A stretch of DNA of 54,738 nucleotides. Source: Myxococcales bacterium. GTDB lineage: Bacteria; Myxococcota; B64-G9. Positions within the stretch are counted from its first letter, which is position 1; each line of letters begins with the position of its first letter. The DNA is taken from contig JAAZNF010000030.1 of assembly GCA_012798435.1 (NCBI GenBank), forward strand, positions 1 to 54,738. The letters are read 5' to 3'. Positions 8,285 through 16,499 of the stretch are shown in pieces. A model generated the notes under the pieces. It searched no databases, was not told the origin of the DNA, and saw only the letters and a list, made by a program, of their open reading frames with translations. Both the position numbers and the translations under genes were made by a program.

Positions 8285-9301
8285 CTACTCCTTCTTTTCC
8301 TTCTCCAGCTTGAAGAAGGCGTAGGAGGCGGTGAGCAGCAGGTTGTTCTGCACCTGCCATTCATCGAGGAGCTGCGGCTGGCGCAGCAGTTTCAGCTGGT
8401 AGTCCAGGGTGAGCCACTCCAGCAGCTTGAACGAGACCGTGGCGCCGATGTCCACGTTCATGAGCTCGAAGGCGCCGCGGTCGTCCCCTTCTTTCTTGTT
8501 GTTGAGGATGGGCAAAAAGAAGGTGGCCTGGGTCTTGTACACGATGCGCTTGCCCGAAAGCTCGCCCCAGGCGGAGAGCCCCAGCTCGGCGCCGGCCTGG
8601 TGGACGTCGGCGAGGAAGATCCACTCCTTCTCTGGCGTGGCCGCGTCGTCCTTGACGGCCTTCTGCCCCTCGGCGAACACGTGCATGCCGCCGACGCCGA
8701 GGCGCGCCTCGGTGAGCAGCTTCTTCTCGGGATGCGAGTAGGGCTGGGTGAAGACACCGGCCGTCTCCTTCAGCGTGAGCGGGGCGAAGCCGTCGGTGAG
8801 GCGGTACATGATGGCGGCGCGGTTGTCCCGGCCGGAGGCCGCGGCGTTGAACCACAGCGGCCGGGTGGGGTCGGCGGCGTAGGACTCGAAGATGGAGGTC
8901 TCCAGGTTGACCTTTCCGTAGGGGCCGAGCCAGTCGGTGAGGTGGAAGAGGTAGATCGACTCGAGCTTCAGACTGTCAGCCGACTTGAGGAACTCGTCCA
9001 GCGCCGGGGTGCGCGAGTAGGTGACCAAGATGTCCATCCGATTGCGAAGCTCGTGATCGCCCATGCGATAGTCGGCGCCGGAGGCCAGCGTCACGCCCAT
9101 GGTGGTGCTCAGGCCCTCGGGCTGGCCCAGCATGCTGCGGTTGTCGGAGAGCGAGGCGGTGGCGCCCGGAGTGAGCAGGAAGTCCCAGCCCTCCTTGGCC
9201 TTGGTCTCCTTGGGCTTGGCGTCGGGGACCAGGTCCACGTCGCCGGCCAGCGCCGGCTCAGCCAACGCCAGGAACGACAACCAGATCACGAATCGTCTCA
9301 T
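8285..9301 (-). CDS. Outer-membrane beta-barrel protein, DUF3078-like
   Basis: A 338-residue protein with a signal peptide (MRRFVIWLSFLALAEPALA, cleavage after AxA). It consists of alternating amphipathic strands typical of an outer-membrane barrel. GWDFLLTPGATASLSDN near residue 38 and LKLESIYLFHLTDWLGPYGKV mid-protein recall the DUF3078-type barrels; I am moderately sure of that link. It lacks a terminal Phe and ends in a charged Lys/Glu tail. AGGAGG lies 5 nt before the ATG. A run of ten G bases on the coding strand and a 6-6-6 inverted repeat lie 33-63 nt upstream, suggesting variable or regulated expression. Function unknown. Confidence 0.6.
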   Translation of the reverse strand: MRRFVIWLSFLALAEPALAGDVDLVPDAKPKETKAKEGWDFLLTPGATASLSDNRSMLGQPEGLSTTMGVTLASGADYRMGDHELRNRMDILVTYSRTPALDEFLKSADSLKLESIYLFHLTDWLGPYGKVNLETSIFESYAADPTRPLWFNAAASGRDNRAAIMYRLTDGFAPLTLKETAGVFTQPYSHPEKKLLTEARLGVGGMHVFAEGQKAVKDDAATPEKEWIFLADVHQAGAELGLSAWGELSGKRIVYKTQATFFLPILNNKKEGDDRGAFELMNVDIGATVSFKLLEWLTLDYQLKLLRQPQLLDEWQVQNNLLLTASYAFFKLEKEKKE

Positions 9302-9333
9302 TTCAACCTCCTGTTTCCTGGGAATACATACCA

Positions 9334-9364
9334 GAGGTACTTCCCTACCTCATTCCCCCCCCCC
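9334..9364 (-). promoter_or_regulatory. Inverted repeat and G10 tract upstream of the barrel gene
   Basis: GAGGTA (9334-9339) and TACCTC (9346-9351) form a perfect 6-6-6 inverted repeat. It is followed upstream of the gene by a homopolymer of ten C on the plus strand (9355-9364), which is G10 on the coding strand. The position suits an operator plus a slippage-prone tract. No clear sigma70 promoter is visible around it. Confidence 0.4.
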
Positions 9365-9399
9365 GGTACAACAAGAATGTCAGCCGGTGGAGCCGCGGC

Positions 9400-11721
9400 C
9401 TACTTCGTCAGACAGCAGCGGAAGCCCAGCGAGGCGCGGGCCTCGGTGAGCGGCAAGGCGGCGCCGTTGATGGCGTTGAGGTCGGTTGTGCAGGTCGAGT
9501 TCTCCGGGGTGCTGCCGAAGCCCCCGCCCAGCACCTTGCGGTCGCTCACCGAGGAGTACTGGGTGTCGGTCCACTCCCACACGTTGCCGCTCATGTCCAC
9601 CGCGCCCGTCGGGGAGATGCAGTGGACGAACGAACCGCAGAGGCGCGCCGAGCTTTCCTGGGTGTTGGAGTTGCAGTAGCCCTCGACGTAACTCTGGCCG
9701 TACGGATAGGCCAAGTTGCCCGTCCCGGCGCAGGCGGCGCTCCACTCGGGCGCTGTGCACAGGCGCTTGCCGCTGTTGAGGCAGATCTGTTTCGCCTGAT
9801 AGTAGGTCACCATGGAAATGGGCTCCCGCCCCGCGATCGAGACGGCCATGGCGGTGGTCCCCGTGCCATCGGCATTGCCCAGGCTGCCCGAGCGCAGCGA
9901 TGCTTCGAAGCGGTCCACGCACACCCGCCGCTCGGCGAGGTAGATCATGCCGGCCGGGCAACTGTCGGTCTCGAGGGGTTGACAGGAGGCGCCGTAGCAG
10001 AACTGGGATTCTTCGCAAGGCGGGGAGCAGCCGGTGTCCGCCGGAAGGCAACTGCCGTCGTCGCACACGGTGCCGAAGTCGCACGGCGGGAAGCAGCGGC
10101 CCACGCACTGCTGCGCCTGGCACTCCTCGTCCGGGGCGCAGGGCGGGTAGCACGGGAGCGCCGGGCAGGTGAGGCACACTCCCAGGCTGCCGTAGAGGAT
10201 GACGCACATGCCGCCGAGACAATCGGCGTCCGTGGCGCATTGGGGCAGGCAGGTGCCGAAGAAAACGCCGCAGAAGAGCCCCTGCGCGCACTCGGAAGAC
10301 CCCGCGCTGCAGGATTCGCCGCACTGCTTGCCAGGGTACCGGCAGAAGCCCGCCTCGCAGGTCCCGCCGGAGCAATCCACGTCCGACAGGCACTGCACGC
10401 ATTGCCCAGGCGAAAAGCTCGTGTCGCATTGGAGCGGCGGCACGCAATCCTCGCTCCGGCGGCAGCCGCGCGCGCAGAAACCGTCGAAGCAGAGCTTTCC
10501 GGCGGCGCACTGCCCATCCTGGAGGCACTCCAGGCAGCGGCCCGACGACAGCTGGCAATAGCCGATGACGCAATCGCTGTCGGAACGACAGGAGTCCTGA
10601 CACTGGTACTGTATGCACTTGCCGGCCGGGCAGTCGGCGTCCTCGAGGCAGTCCACGCAGGTCCCGTTGGGGCCGAGATCGACGGCGCACTTCTGGTTGG
10701 CCGGGCAGTCGCGCGCGGTGCGGCACCCCGGGACGCAGGCGTGCTGCGCGTCGCACACGAATCCCAGCGCGCAGTGGTCGGGGATGAGGCACTCGACGCA
10801 CAGCCCCGAGACGACCTCGCAGTGCAGGCCCGCGCAGTCGTCGTCCGTGGCGCACAGCGCCACGCAGGTTCCGCCGCGGCAACCCTGGCCCGTGTCGCAG
10901 TCTCCGTCCTGGAGGCATTCCACGCAGCGCCCGTGCTCGTCCAGCGCGGGATCGCACAGGAGGCCGCCGGGGCAGTCACGGCTGGTGTTGCAGCCGGCGA
11001 CACAGCTGTTCTGGTAGCAGATGTTCCCGAGCGCGCAATGATCGGTCTCGAGGCAGTCCACGCAGCGCTCGCTCTGCGGATCGCAGTAGCGGCCCGGGCA
11101 GTCCGCATCCGAGGAGCAGAAGAACTGGCACTGGCCATCGGCGCAGCGCAGGCCCAGCGGGCAGTCCTCGGCAGAGAGGCACTGCACGCACTGGCCGTGG
11201 TCGCCGCGGGCGCTGTCGCACAGCAGGCCCTGGGGACAGTCGCGGCTGGAACGGCAGCCGACGACGCAGGCCTTGTCGATGCACAGCTCGCCGAGGTTGC
11301 AGTCCGCGTCCGTCTCGCAGGGCAGGCCCTGCTTGGGTTTGCACTGGCCGTCCTGGCACACGAAGTCCGTGGGACAGTGCCGGTCGCTCAGGCACTCCAC
11401 GCATCCCCCGGTGCGGGTGTCGCACAGCTGGGGGGTGCAGTCCTCGTCCGATTCGCAGAACCACTGCCCGGGCTTGCACACCCCGCCCACGCAGGTCTCG
11501 GAGCGCGTGCAGTCGAGGGAGGTGAGACAGGCCAGGCAGGTGCCGCTCGACACCTGGCAGCGCGGGGTGGGCGGCGCACACTCCGAGTCGCGCCGGCAGC
11601 CGCTCCCGCCGTCCCCACCGTCGCCGTCCAGCCCCCCGTCGCCGCTCGGGCTGCTCGAGCCGCAACCAACGATCAGAAGCAACCCGAGCCGCAGGACGAT
11701 CCCTGACGTGCGCATCATCAT
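9400..11721 (-). CDS. Cys-rich repeat lipoprotein with C-terminal SUMF1/FGE-like domain
   Basis: A 773-residue lipoprotein. The signal ends in LLIVGC and a Gly/Asp/Ser-rich linker follows. Residues about 45-570 are an array of roughly ten Cys-rich modules (patterns such as C..D.DC, CVECL.D..C, G..C), probably disulfide-knotted outside the cytoplasm. The last 190 residues form a formylglycine-generating-enzyme fold with VCVDRFEAS, GKRLCTAPEWSAAC, YPYG, VDMSGNVWEW, LGGGF and GFRC. Catalytic FGEs need two nearby Cys after the GG-F motif. Here GGGFGSTPENSTC supplies only one, so sulfatase-modifying activity is doubtful and a ligand-binding fold is likelier. The start is the first of three ATG codons (11721), with GGAAGG 5-10 nt upstream. 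A promoter-like sequence lies 47 nt upstream. Confidence 0.78.
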   Translation of the reverse strand: MMMRTSGIVLRLGLLLIVGCGSSSPSGDGGLDGDGGDGGSGCRRDSECAPPTPRCQVSSGTCLACLTSLDCTRSETCVGGVCKPGQWFCESDEDCTPQLCDTRTGGCVECLSDRHCPTDFVCQDGQCKPKQGLPCETDADCNLGELCIDKACVVGCRSSRDCPQGLLCDSARGDHGQCVQCLSAEDCPLGLRCADGQCQFFCSSDADCPGRYCDPQSERCVDCLETDHCALGNICYQNSCVAGCNTSRDCPGGLLCDPALDEHGRCVECLQDGDCDTGQGCRGGTCVALCATDDDCAGLHCEVVSGLCVECLIPDHCALGFVCDAQHACVPGCRTARDCPANQKCAVDLGPNGTCVDCLEDADCPAGKCIQYQCQDSCRSDSDCVIGYCQLSSGRCLECLQDGQCAAGKLCFDGFCARGCRRSEDCVPPLQCDTSFSPGQCVQCLSDVDCSGGTCEAGFCRYPGKQCGESCSAGSSECAQGLFCGVFFGTCLPQCATDADCLGGMCVILYGSLGVCLTCPALPCYPPCAPDEECQAQQCVGRCFPPCDFGTVCDDGSCLPADTGCSPPCEESQFCYGASCQPLETDSCPAGMIYLAERRVCVDRFEASLRSGSLGNADGTGTTAMAVSIAGREPISMVTYYQAKQICLNSGKRLCTAPEWSAACAGTGNLAYPYGQSYVEGYCNSNTQESSARLCGSFVHCISPTGAVDMSGNVWEWTDTQYSSVSDRKVLGGGFGSTPENSTCTTDLNAINGAALPLTEARASLGFRCCLTK

Positions 11722-11767
11722 GGCACCTTCCTTCCTCCCACCGGGGAGGTGTCGCTTTGGCCCCGGG

Positions 11768-11796
11768 ATACTAGACGGAATAACCCCAGGGTTCAA
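11768..11796 (-). promoter_or_regulatory. Sigma70-type promoter of the Cys-rich lipoprotein gene
   Basis: Minus-strand TTGAAC (11796-11791), a 17-nt spacer and TAGTAT (11773-11768) each match four of six consensus bases. They lie 47 nt upstream of the ATG, inside the 124-nt divergent spacer. Confidence 0.5.
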
Positions 11797-11845
11797 GGGC
11801 ACGGAGCCGGTTGACTTGCGCCCCAAGGCGACGCATCCTGCGCGC

Positions 11846-13537
11846 ATGCCGGACCCCAAGACCCAATCCCTGGAGCGCCGCGGCGGCGACATCCTGTCCC
11901 TGCCGCTCGCCGACGCCGCGCGCGAGCTCGACCGACTGCCGCTTTCGGAGAAAGTGGAGCTGGTGCTGGCTCAGCCGGCCGGCCCCCGGCGCCAGGAGCT
12001 GGTCCTGCGCTCTGCAAACCCCGCCGAGATCGCCCAGGCGCTGCCGGTCGAGGACTTCGCGCTCACCCTCAAGGCCATCGGCTACGGCGACGCCCTGCCG
12101 CTCATCGCGCTCTCTTCGGCGGAGCAGATGGCGTACCTTTTGGACCTCGACCTGTGGCGCGCGGACGGCGTCGACCTCGGTCGCTACCAAGAGTGGCTGA
12201 AGCTTCTTGGCGCCAGCCACCCCGAGCGGCTGGCGCGCTACTTCGACGAGGGGGAGTTCGAGATGCTGGCCTTACTCGCCGAGCGGAGCCTGACCACGGT
12301 GGAGCGGGAGGCGCTGCCCGATCTCCCCGACGACCAGGCCGCCCGGGTGGTGACGCCCGACAACTACCACATCTTCGTGGTTCGCCCCGGTGCCGACCTC
12401 GACGTCATGCGCGAGGTGATCGAGCGGCTCTACGAGCACGACCGGGAGAAGTTCTTCGCCCTGTGGGGCAACCTGGGCACGAATCCGCCGGCCGAGATCG
12501 AGGAGCTGGCCCGGCGCTTCCGGGAGGGGCGGCTGGCCGATCGGGGCTGGCCGGATCTGGAGGAGGCCGAGGAGTTCTACCGGCCGCTCTCGCCGAGCGA
12601 GGCGCGGCAGGGCCGGGCGCTCCCGCGCGGCGTGGACAACCCGCCCCGCTTCGCCCTGGAGCGGCCCGGCGGGCCCTTGTGGGATGGCGGGCTCTCCCGG
12701 ATCGAGGACGAGAGCCTGCGCGGCCGGCTGGCCTCGCAAGTTGCGAATCTGGTGAGCCGGGTGCTGGTGGCGGACGGCATGACCGGCGCCGAGCCGGAGC
12801 AGAGCCGGAGCGCCTTCGAGCGGGTGCTGGGGCGCCTGGAGATCGGCCTGAACCTGCTGGGTGCGCGCGACGCCGAGGGTGCCCAGCGTCTCTTGGAGTC
12901 GGTGCCGCTCATCGACCTGTGCCGGGTGACCCAGCATGCCATCCTGTCGCGGGCGCGGCTCGCCAAGGGTCTGCTCAATCATCCGGCCGCCGCCTGGATC
13001 CCCCACCTGCCGTCGCCGCTACCGGAGTTGCTCTCGAACCTGGCCACGCCGCGTCCCCGGCTGGTCGATCCCGACACGCTGCTGCCGCGAGAGTTCGCCT
13101 CGGTGGGCGACTTTCCACCCCTCGACGCCGCGCTGGAGCGGAGCCGCACCCTGCTCGAGCTCGCCGCCCACCTCGGCGAGCCGGCTCGCCTGCCACGGCC
13201 GTTCCCCCCGGGGAGCATCCCCTCCGGCCCCGAGGGGCTGGAGATCCCGGCGCTGCTGGCCACCCTCTTCGTCCGGCATCGCCTGCGCTTGCCCAAGGAA
13301 CTCGCCCCGCTACCGTTCTCGGCGGCGCCGCACATCGCCGCCGCGCTCCCGCGGAACATGCCGTCCCTTTCCTCCGACATTTCGAAGTTCCTGGACGAGC
13401 TCGGGGGCCCCACGACCGCCGATGCGGAGGCGCTTGCGGAACTGATCGCCGCCAACCTCTGGGAAGACGTGCTGTCGCGCCGGCCGGACGAGCTGGACGC
13501 GCGCTTCTGCCCCAGCCTGTGGTGGAGGAGCGAGTAG
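11846..13537 (+). CDS. DUF6178-like protein of unknown function
   Basis: A 563-residue, Leu/Glu/Asp-rich cytosolic protein without signal peptide or membrane segments. The N-terminal 150 residues (LPLADAARELDRLPLSEK, then EDFALTLKAIGYGDALPLI and YLLDLDLWR) and the overall length resemble DUF6178 proteins of deltaproteobacteria, as I remember that family. No catalytic motif stands out. The ATG at 11846 is chosen because the resemblance starts there. Upstream open frame lies over the divergent lipoprotein gene. There is no clear Shine-Dalgarno sequence, and TTGACT at 11811 is the only -35-like element. The gene converges with the NHL lipoprotein gene, with five bases between stops. Role unknown; family members are not linked to a pathway. 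Confidence 0.6.
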   Translation: MPDPKTQSLERRGGDILSLPLADAARELDRLPLSEKVELVLAQPAGPRRQELVLRSANPAEIAQALPVEDFALTLKAIGYGDALPLIALSSAEQMAYLLDLDLWRADGVDLGRYQEWLKLLGASHPERLARYFDEGEFEMLALLAERSLTTVEREALPDLPDDQAARVVTPDNYHIFVVRPGADLDVMREVIERLYEHDREKFFALWGNLGTNPPAEIEELARRFREGRLADRGWPDLEEAEEFYRPLSPSEARQGRALPRGVDNPPRFALERPGGPLWDGGLSRIEDESLRGRLASQVANLVSRVLVADGMTGAEPEQSRSAFERVLGRLEIGLNLLGARDAEGAQRLLESVPLIDLCRVTQHAILSRARLAKGLLNHPAAAWIPHLPSPLPELLSNLATPRPRLVDPDTLLPREFASVGDFPPLDAALERSRTLLELAAHLGEPARLPRPFPPGSIPSGPEGLEIPALLATLFVRHRLRLPKELAPLPFSAAPHIAAALPRNMPSLSSDISKFLDELGGPTTADAEALAELIAANLWEDVLSRRPDELDARFCPSLWWRSE

Positions 13538-13542
13538 AGGAG

Positions 13543-14949
13543 CTACGGAGCGATGCGGCGCACGCGGTAGTTGCCGTGGTCCACCACGTAGATCGAGCCG
13601 TCTTTCCCCACCGAGACGCTCTGCGGCTCGTTGAACAGCGCGTCGCCGATGGCGCCGTCGTAGTACCCCTGCTGGCCGGGCTTGCCGGCCACGGTGGTCA
13701 CCTGCCCTCCCGCGATGCGACGGATGACGTGGTTGCCGGTGTCGGCCACCACCACCGAGCCGTCGGGCGCCACGTCCACCGCATTGGGCAACAGGAAACG
13801 CGCCGCCGCCGCCGGGCCGTCCTTGTGTCCGCCCTTGTCCTTGCCCGGGGCGCACACCCCGGCGAAGGTGCTGACCTGGCCGCCCTTGAGCAGGCGGATG
13901 CAGTTGTTCTTCTGGTCGGCGATGTACACCTCGCCGCCGGGGCCCACCGCGATGCCGGCGGGCTCGTTGAACTCGGCCTGCTTGGCCGGGCCGTTGCTCA
14001 TGCCGAACACCACGCCCTCGGTGGTGTCCTTGCCCCCGCGCCCAGCGATGGTCTTCACCTCGCGGGTGTTTTTGTCGATGAGCTTTATCTTGGAGTTCAG
14101 CATGTCCACCACCAGCAGGTTGCCGTCCTTGTCGAAGGTGAGATCGACCGGGCTGTAGAAACGCGCGTCCTGCCAGCCCCCGTCCTTGTCCAGGCCGGTG
14201 TCGTCGGCCTCGCTGCTGCACTTGCCGGCGTACACCGAGGCCTGGCCCTCGGCGGACAGGCGCCGGATGCAGTTGTTGTTGCAATCGGTGATGAACACCG
14301 ACCCGTCCGGGCCCACCGCGATGCCCCGCGGCTTGTCGAAGCGGGCAAACTTGCCCTGCTTGTCGTCGTTGCCGGGCTTTTCCGAGCCGGCCACGCGGGT
14401 GGGCTTGCCGTCGGTCCCCACGCGGTATATCTGGTGCTCGTCGGTCACCCACACCTCGCCGCCGGCGGTCACCCGCACCCCGTTGGTCATGTTGGTCATG
14501 AAGTGCATGACCGGGTTCTGCTTGCCGCCGAGCACGGTGGAGACGCACTGCGGCAACCCCTCGTTCATGCGGCCGTCGCAGTTGTTGTCCTTGCCGTCGC
14601 ACACCTCGGTGGCCCCGGCCTTCACCGCCGGATCGGCGTCGTCGCAGTCCAGCACCCCGTCGAGCTTCGGATCGCAGGCCGGCCCGGCCTTGGCGCCGTC
14701 GTTGTCCCGGTCCTCGCACAGCCCGCTCTTGCGGGCCTCGAAGCGATCCCGGGCCTCGCGCGCCTCCTTGACCGTCATGCAACGGCCCAGCTCGGCCTCG
14801 GGCGGCTCCTTGTAGCAGGCGGGCAGCCCGCCCTTGACCTGGCCCGAGCAGTCGTTGTCCTTGCGGCACTCGCCCGGCTTCAGCGACTTGCAGCCCACCC
14901 CGAGCACCACCAACGCCAACATCGCCACCCACCACGCCGCGCGCCTCAT
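13543..14949 (-). CDS. MopE-motif / NHL-repeat lipoprotein, paralogue 1
   Basis: A 468-residue predicted lipoprotein with signal AMLALVVLGVGC. A small Cys/Asp-rich region (residues about 25-110) contains CEDRDNDG, LDCDDADPAVKAG and CDGKDNNCDGRMNEG, the repeated motif of the MopE/Cu-binding family. About six NHL propeller blades follow, recognisable by repeated PRGIAVGPDGSVFITD and DTGNHVIRRI type strands with VDMLNSKIKLI variants. NHL propellers usually bind proteins or ligands; the Asp-rich loops suggest calcium or copper. AGGAGGG lies 7 nt before the ATG. The gene follows its paralogue by 47 nt and is probably co-transcribed with it. A surface or outer-membrane location is inferred; binding partner unknown. 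Confidence 0.8.
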   Translation of the reverse strand: MRRAAWWVAMLALVVLGVGCKSLKPGECRKDNDCSGQVKGGLPACYKEPPEAELGRCMTVKEAREARDRFEARKSGLCEDRDNDGAKAGPACDPKLDGVLDCDDADPAVKAGATEVCDGKDNNCDGRMNEGLPQCVSTVLGGKQNPVMHFMTNMTNGVRVTAGGEVWVTDEHQIYRVGTDGKPTRVAGSEKPGNDDKQGKFARFDKPRGIAVGPDGSVFITDCNNNCIRRLSAEGQASVYAGKCSSEADDTGLDKDGGWQDARFYSPVDLTFDKDGNLLVVDMLNSKIKLIDKNTREVKTIAGRGGKDTTEGVVFGMSNGPAKQAEFNEPAGIAVGPGGEVYIADQKNNCIRLLKGGQVSTFAGVCAPGKDKGGHKDGPAAAARFLLPNAVDVAPDGSVVVADTGNHVIRRIAGGQVTTVAGKPGQQGYYDGAIGDALFNEPQSVSVGKDGSIYVVDHGNYRVRRIAP

Positions 14950-14996
14950 GCCAAACCCTCCTGGAAACTCCGGCGGATTCTTCCGCCGAAATGGTT

Positions 14997-16376
14997 TCAG
15001 GGAACGATCCAGCGCACCCGCTGGCACAGGGTGTCGCTCACGAACAGGCTGCCGTCCGGACCGGGGGCCACGTCCATCGGCGACTGGAAACGGGCCTTGT
15101 CGATGGGGCCATCCAGGCACTTGGACTCTCCGGGTTTGCCGTACAGGGTGCGCGCCGCGCCCGCCGGCGTCAACAGGCGGATGACCGCGTTGCCGGTGTC
15201 GGCCACGAGGAACTGGCCCTTGCCGTCGAAGGCCATGCCGTGGGGGTAGTTGAACTTCACCGCCTTCGGCGGCCCGTCCACGTAGCCGCCGATGCCCAGC
15301 TTGGTGTCCGAGTCGCCCACGAAGGTGGCCACCTCGTACTTGCCGTCCTTGCCGGCGGTGAGCTGCCGCAAGCGGCAGTTGAAGGATTCCGATACAAAGA
15401 TGATTCCGCGCGCGTCCACCAGCACCGCCTGGGGATCGTTGAAGCGCGCCTGGTCGCCCGGCCCGTCCAAAAAGCCGATCTGGCCCTCCCCCTCCACCAC
15501 CTCGGCCGGGCCGATGCCGGCCAGCGTGGTCACCTGGCCGTCCTTGAGGCGGCGCACCCGGGCATTTAGCTGGTCCACGATGATCAGCGCGCCGTCCGGC
15601 GCCAGGGCCAGGTCCGAGGGGCAATAGAAGCGGGCCGCGCTCGCCGGCCCGTCGGCGAACTGCCCGACGTCCTTGGTGAGGTTGGAGCACTGGCCGGCCA
15701 GGGTGGACACCCGCCCGTCCGTGGCGACTTTCCGCAGGCAGTTGTTCTTGCAGTCGGCCACCACCAGCGAGCCGTCGGCGAGCCGGACCAAACCGTTGGG
15801 ATAGGAGAAGCGCGCCTCGGCGGCCGGGCCGTCGGCGAAGTTGGACAGGTGGCTGCCGGCCAGGATCTCGGCCCGCCCGTCACTCAGCGAGATCTTCCAC
15901 AGGTGGTGGTTGTCGGCCACCAGCAAGAAACCGGCCGGGTCGTAGAGCAGGCCGCGGGGGTTTTCGAGCTTGAGCTCGGGACGGCCCGGGACCGGCAGCC
16001 CGAACAGCGTCTGCACGCAGCCCTTCTGCCCCTCGTTGTTGCGCCCGTCGCAGTTGTTGTCGCGCTCGTCGCACACCTCGGGCTTTCCCGGGGCGGCCTG
16101 GGCATCGTTGTCGTCGCAGTCCAGCCGCTCGCCCGCCGGGCAGTCGGCGCCGGCCCGGAAGCCGTCCTTGTCGCGGTCCTCGCACACCTTGGGCCGCTCG
16201 GCCTCCTTGCGCTCTTGCAGGATGCGCTCCCGCTCCTTCATGCTGGTGCACTTGCCCTCGAAGCACACCTCGGAGCCGGAGCACTGGGTGTCCTTCTCGC
16301 AGGTCCCGGCAGGGCGCGAGGTGCAGCCGGCCATGACCAGAAGTCCACAGCAAGCCATCCAGGTACGCCGAAGCAT
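14997..16376 (-). CDS. MopE-motif / NHL-repeat lipoprotein, paralogue 2
   Basis: A 459-residue lipoprotein with the same plan as its neighbour. A signal ending LLVMAGC is followed by Cys/Asp motifs CEDRDKDG, LDCDDNDAQAAPG and CDERDNNCDGRNNEG, and then six or so NHL blades, each near a 40-60 residue period (for example PNGLVRLADGSLVVADCKNN and DTGNAVIRLL). The pair looks like a duplication that has diverged through most of the propeller while keeping the Cys pattern. It is the first gene of the two-gene unit. A strong promoter and a 22-bp palindrome lie upstream. The ATG at 16376 directly precedes the signal peptide. Confidence 0.8.
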   Translation of the reverse strand: MLRRTWMACCGLLVMAGCTSRPAGTCEKDTQCSGSEVCFEGKCTSMKERERILQERKEAERPKVCEDRDKDGFRAGADCPAGERLDCDDNDAQAAPGKPEVCDERDNNCDGRNNEGQKGCVQTLFGLPVPGRPELKLENPRGLLYDPAGFLLVADNHHLWKISLSDGRAEILAGSHLSNFADGPAAEARFSYPNGLVRLADGSLVVADCKNNCLRKVATDGRVSTLAGQCSNLTKDVGQFADGPASAARFYCPSDLALAPDGALIIVDQLNARVRRLKDGQVTTLAGIGPAEVVEGEGQIGFLDGPGDQARFNDPQAVLVDARGIIFVSESFNCRLRQLTAGKDGKYEVATFVGDSDTKLGIGGYVDGPPKAVKFNYPHGMAFDGKGQFLVADTGNAVIRLLTPAGAARTLYGKPGESKCLDGPIDKARFQSPMDVAPGPDGSLFVSDTLCQRVRWIVP

Positions 16377-16395
16377 GGGCACTCCCCGGAAACAT

Positions 16396-16417
16396 CGCCC
16401 CGGCCCGGGCCGGGGCG
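16396..16417. repeat. Perfect 22-bp GC palindrome in the leader of the NHL lipoprotein gene
   Basis: The arms 16396-16406 (CGCCCCGGCCC) and 16407-16417 are exact reverse complements with no spacer. It lies between the predicted start of transcription and the ATG of the minus-strand lipoprotein gene, so it would form a very stable hairpin in the mRNA leader. It could instead be a protein-binding site. Confidence 0.6.
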
Positions 16418-16438
16418 CGAAGGTTGACAGCCCAGGCG

Positions 16439-16468
16439 AACATAGGACAAGCCGCGAGCGGGTGTCAA
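16439..16468 (-). promoter_or_regulatory. Sigma70-type promoter of the NHL lipoprotein pair
   Basis: Minus-strand TTGACA (16468-16463, full consensus), an 18-nt spacer and TATGTT (16444-16439, four of six) lie 62 nt upstream of the lipoprotein ATG. A second TTGACA on the plus strand (16424-16429) has no -10 partner. Confidence 0.6.
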
Positions 16469-16499
16469 ACGGCAGGTGCCTGTGGTAGTTTCGCGCGGC

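Noticed and set aside
9800-11600. Periodic DNA pattern resembling a repeat array or CRISPR
   Set aside because: The period comes from Cys-rich protein modules of varying length. Units are degenerate and there are no constant repeats with unique spacers.
9622-11706. A 694-codon plus-strand frame over the Cys-rich lipoprotein
   Set aside because: It is Ala/Val-rich and antisense to the Cys codons of a convincing lipoprotein; no ribosome site or domain.
11811-11839. TTGACT followed by CATCCT as a promoter for the DUF6178-like gene
   Set aside because: The -10 matches only three of six bases and would leave almost no leader. It overlaps the region used by the better minus-strand promoter; not listed as a feature.
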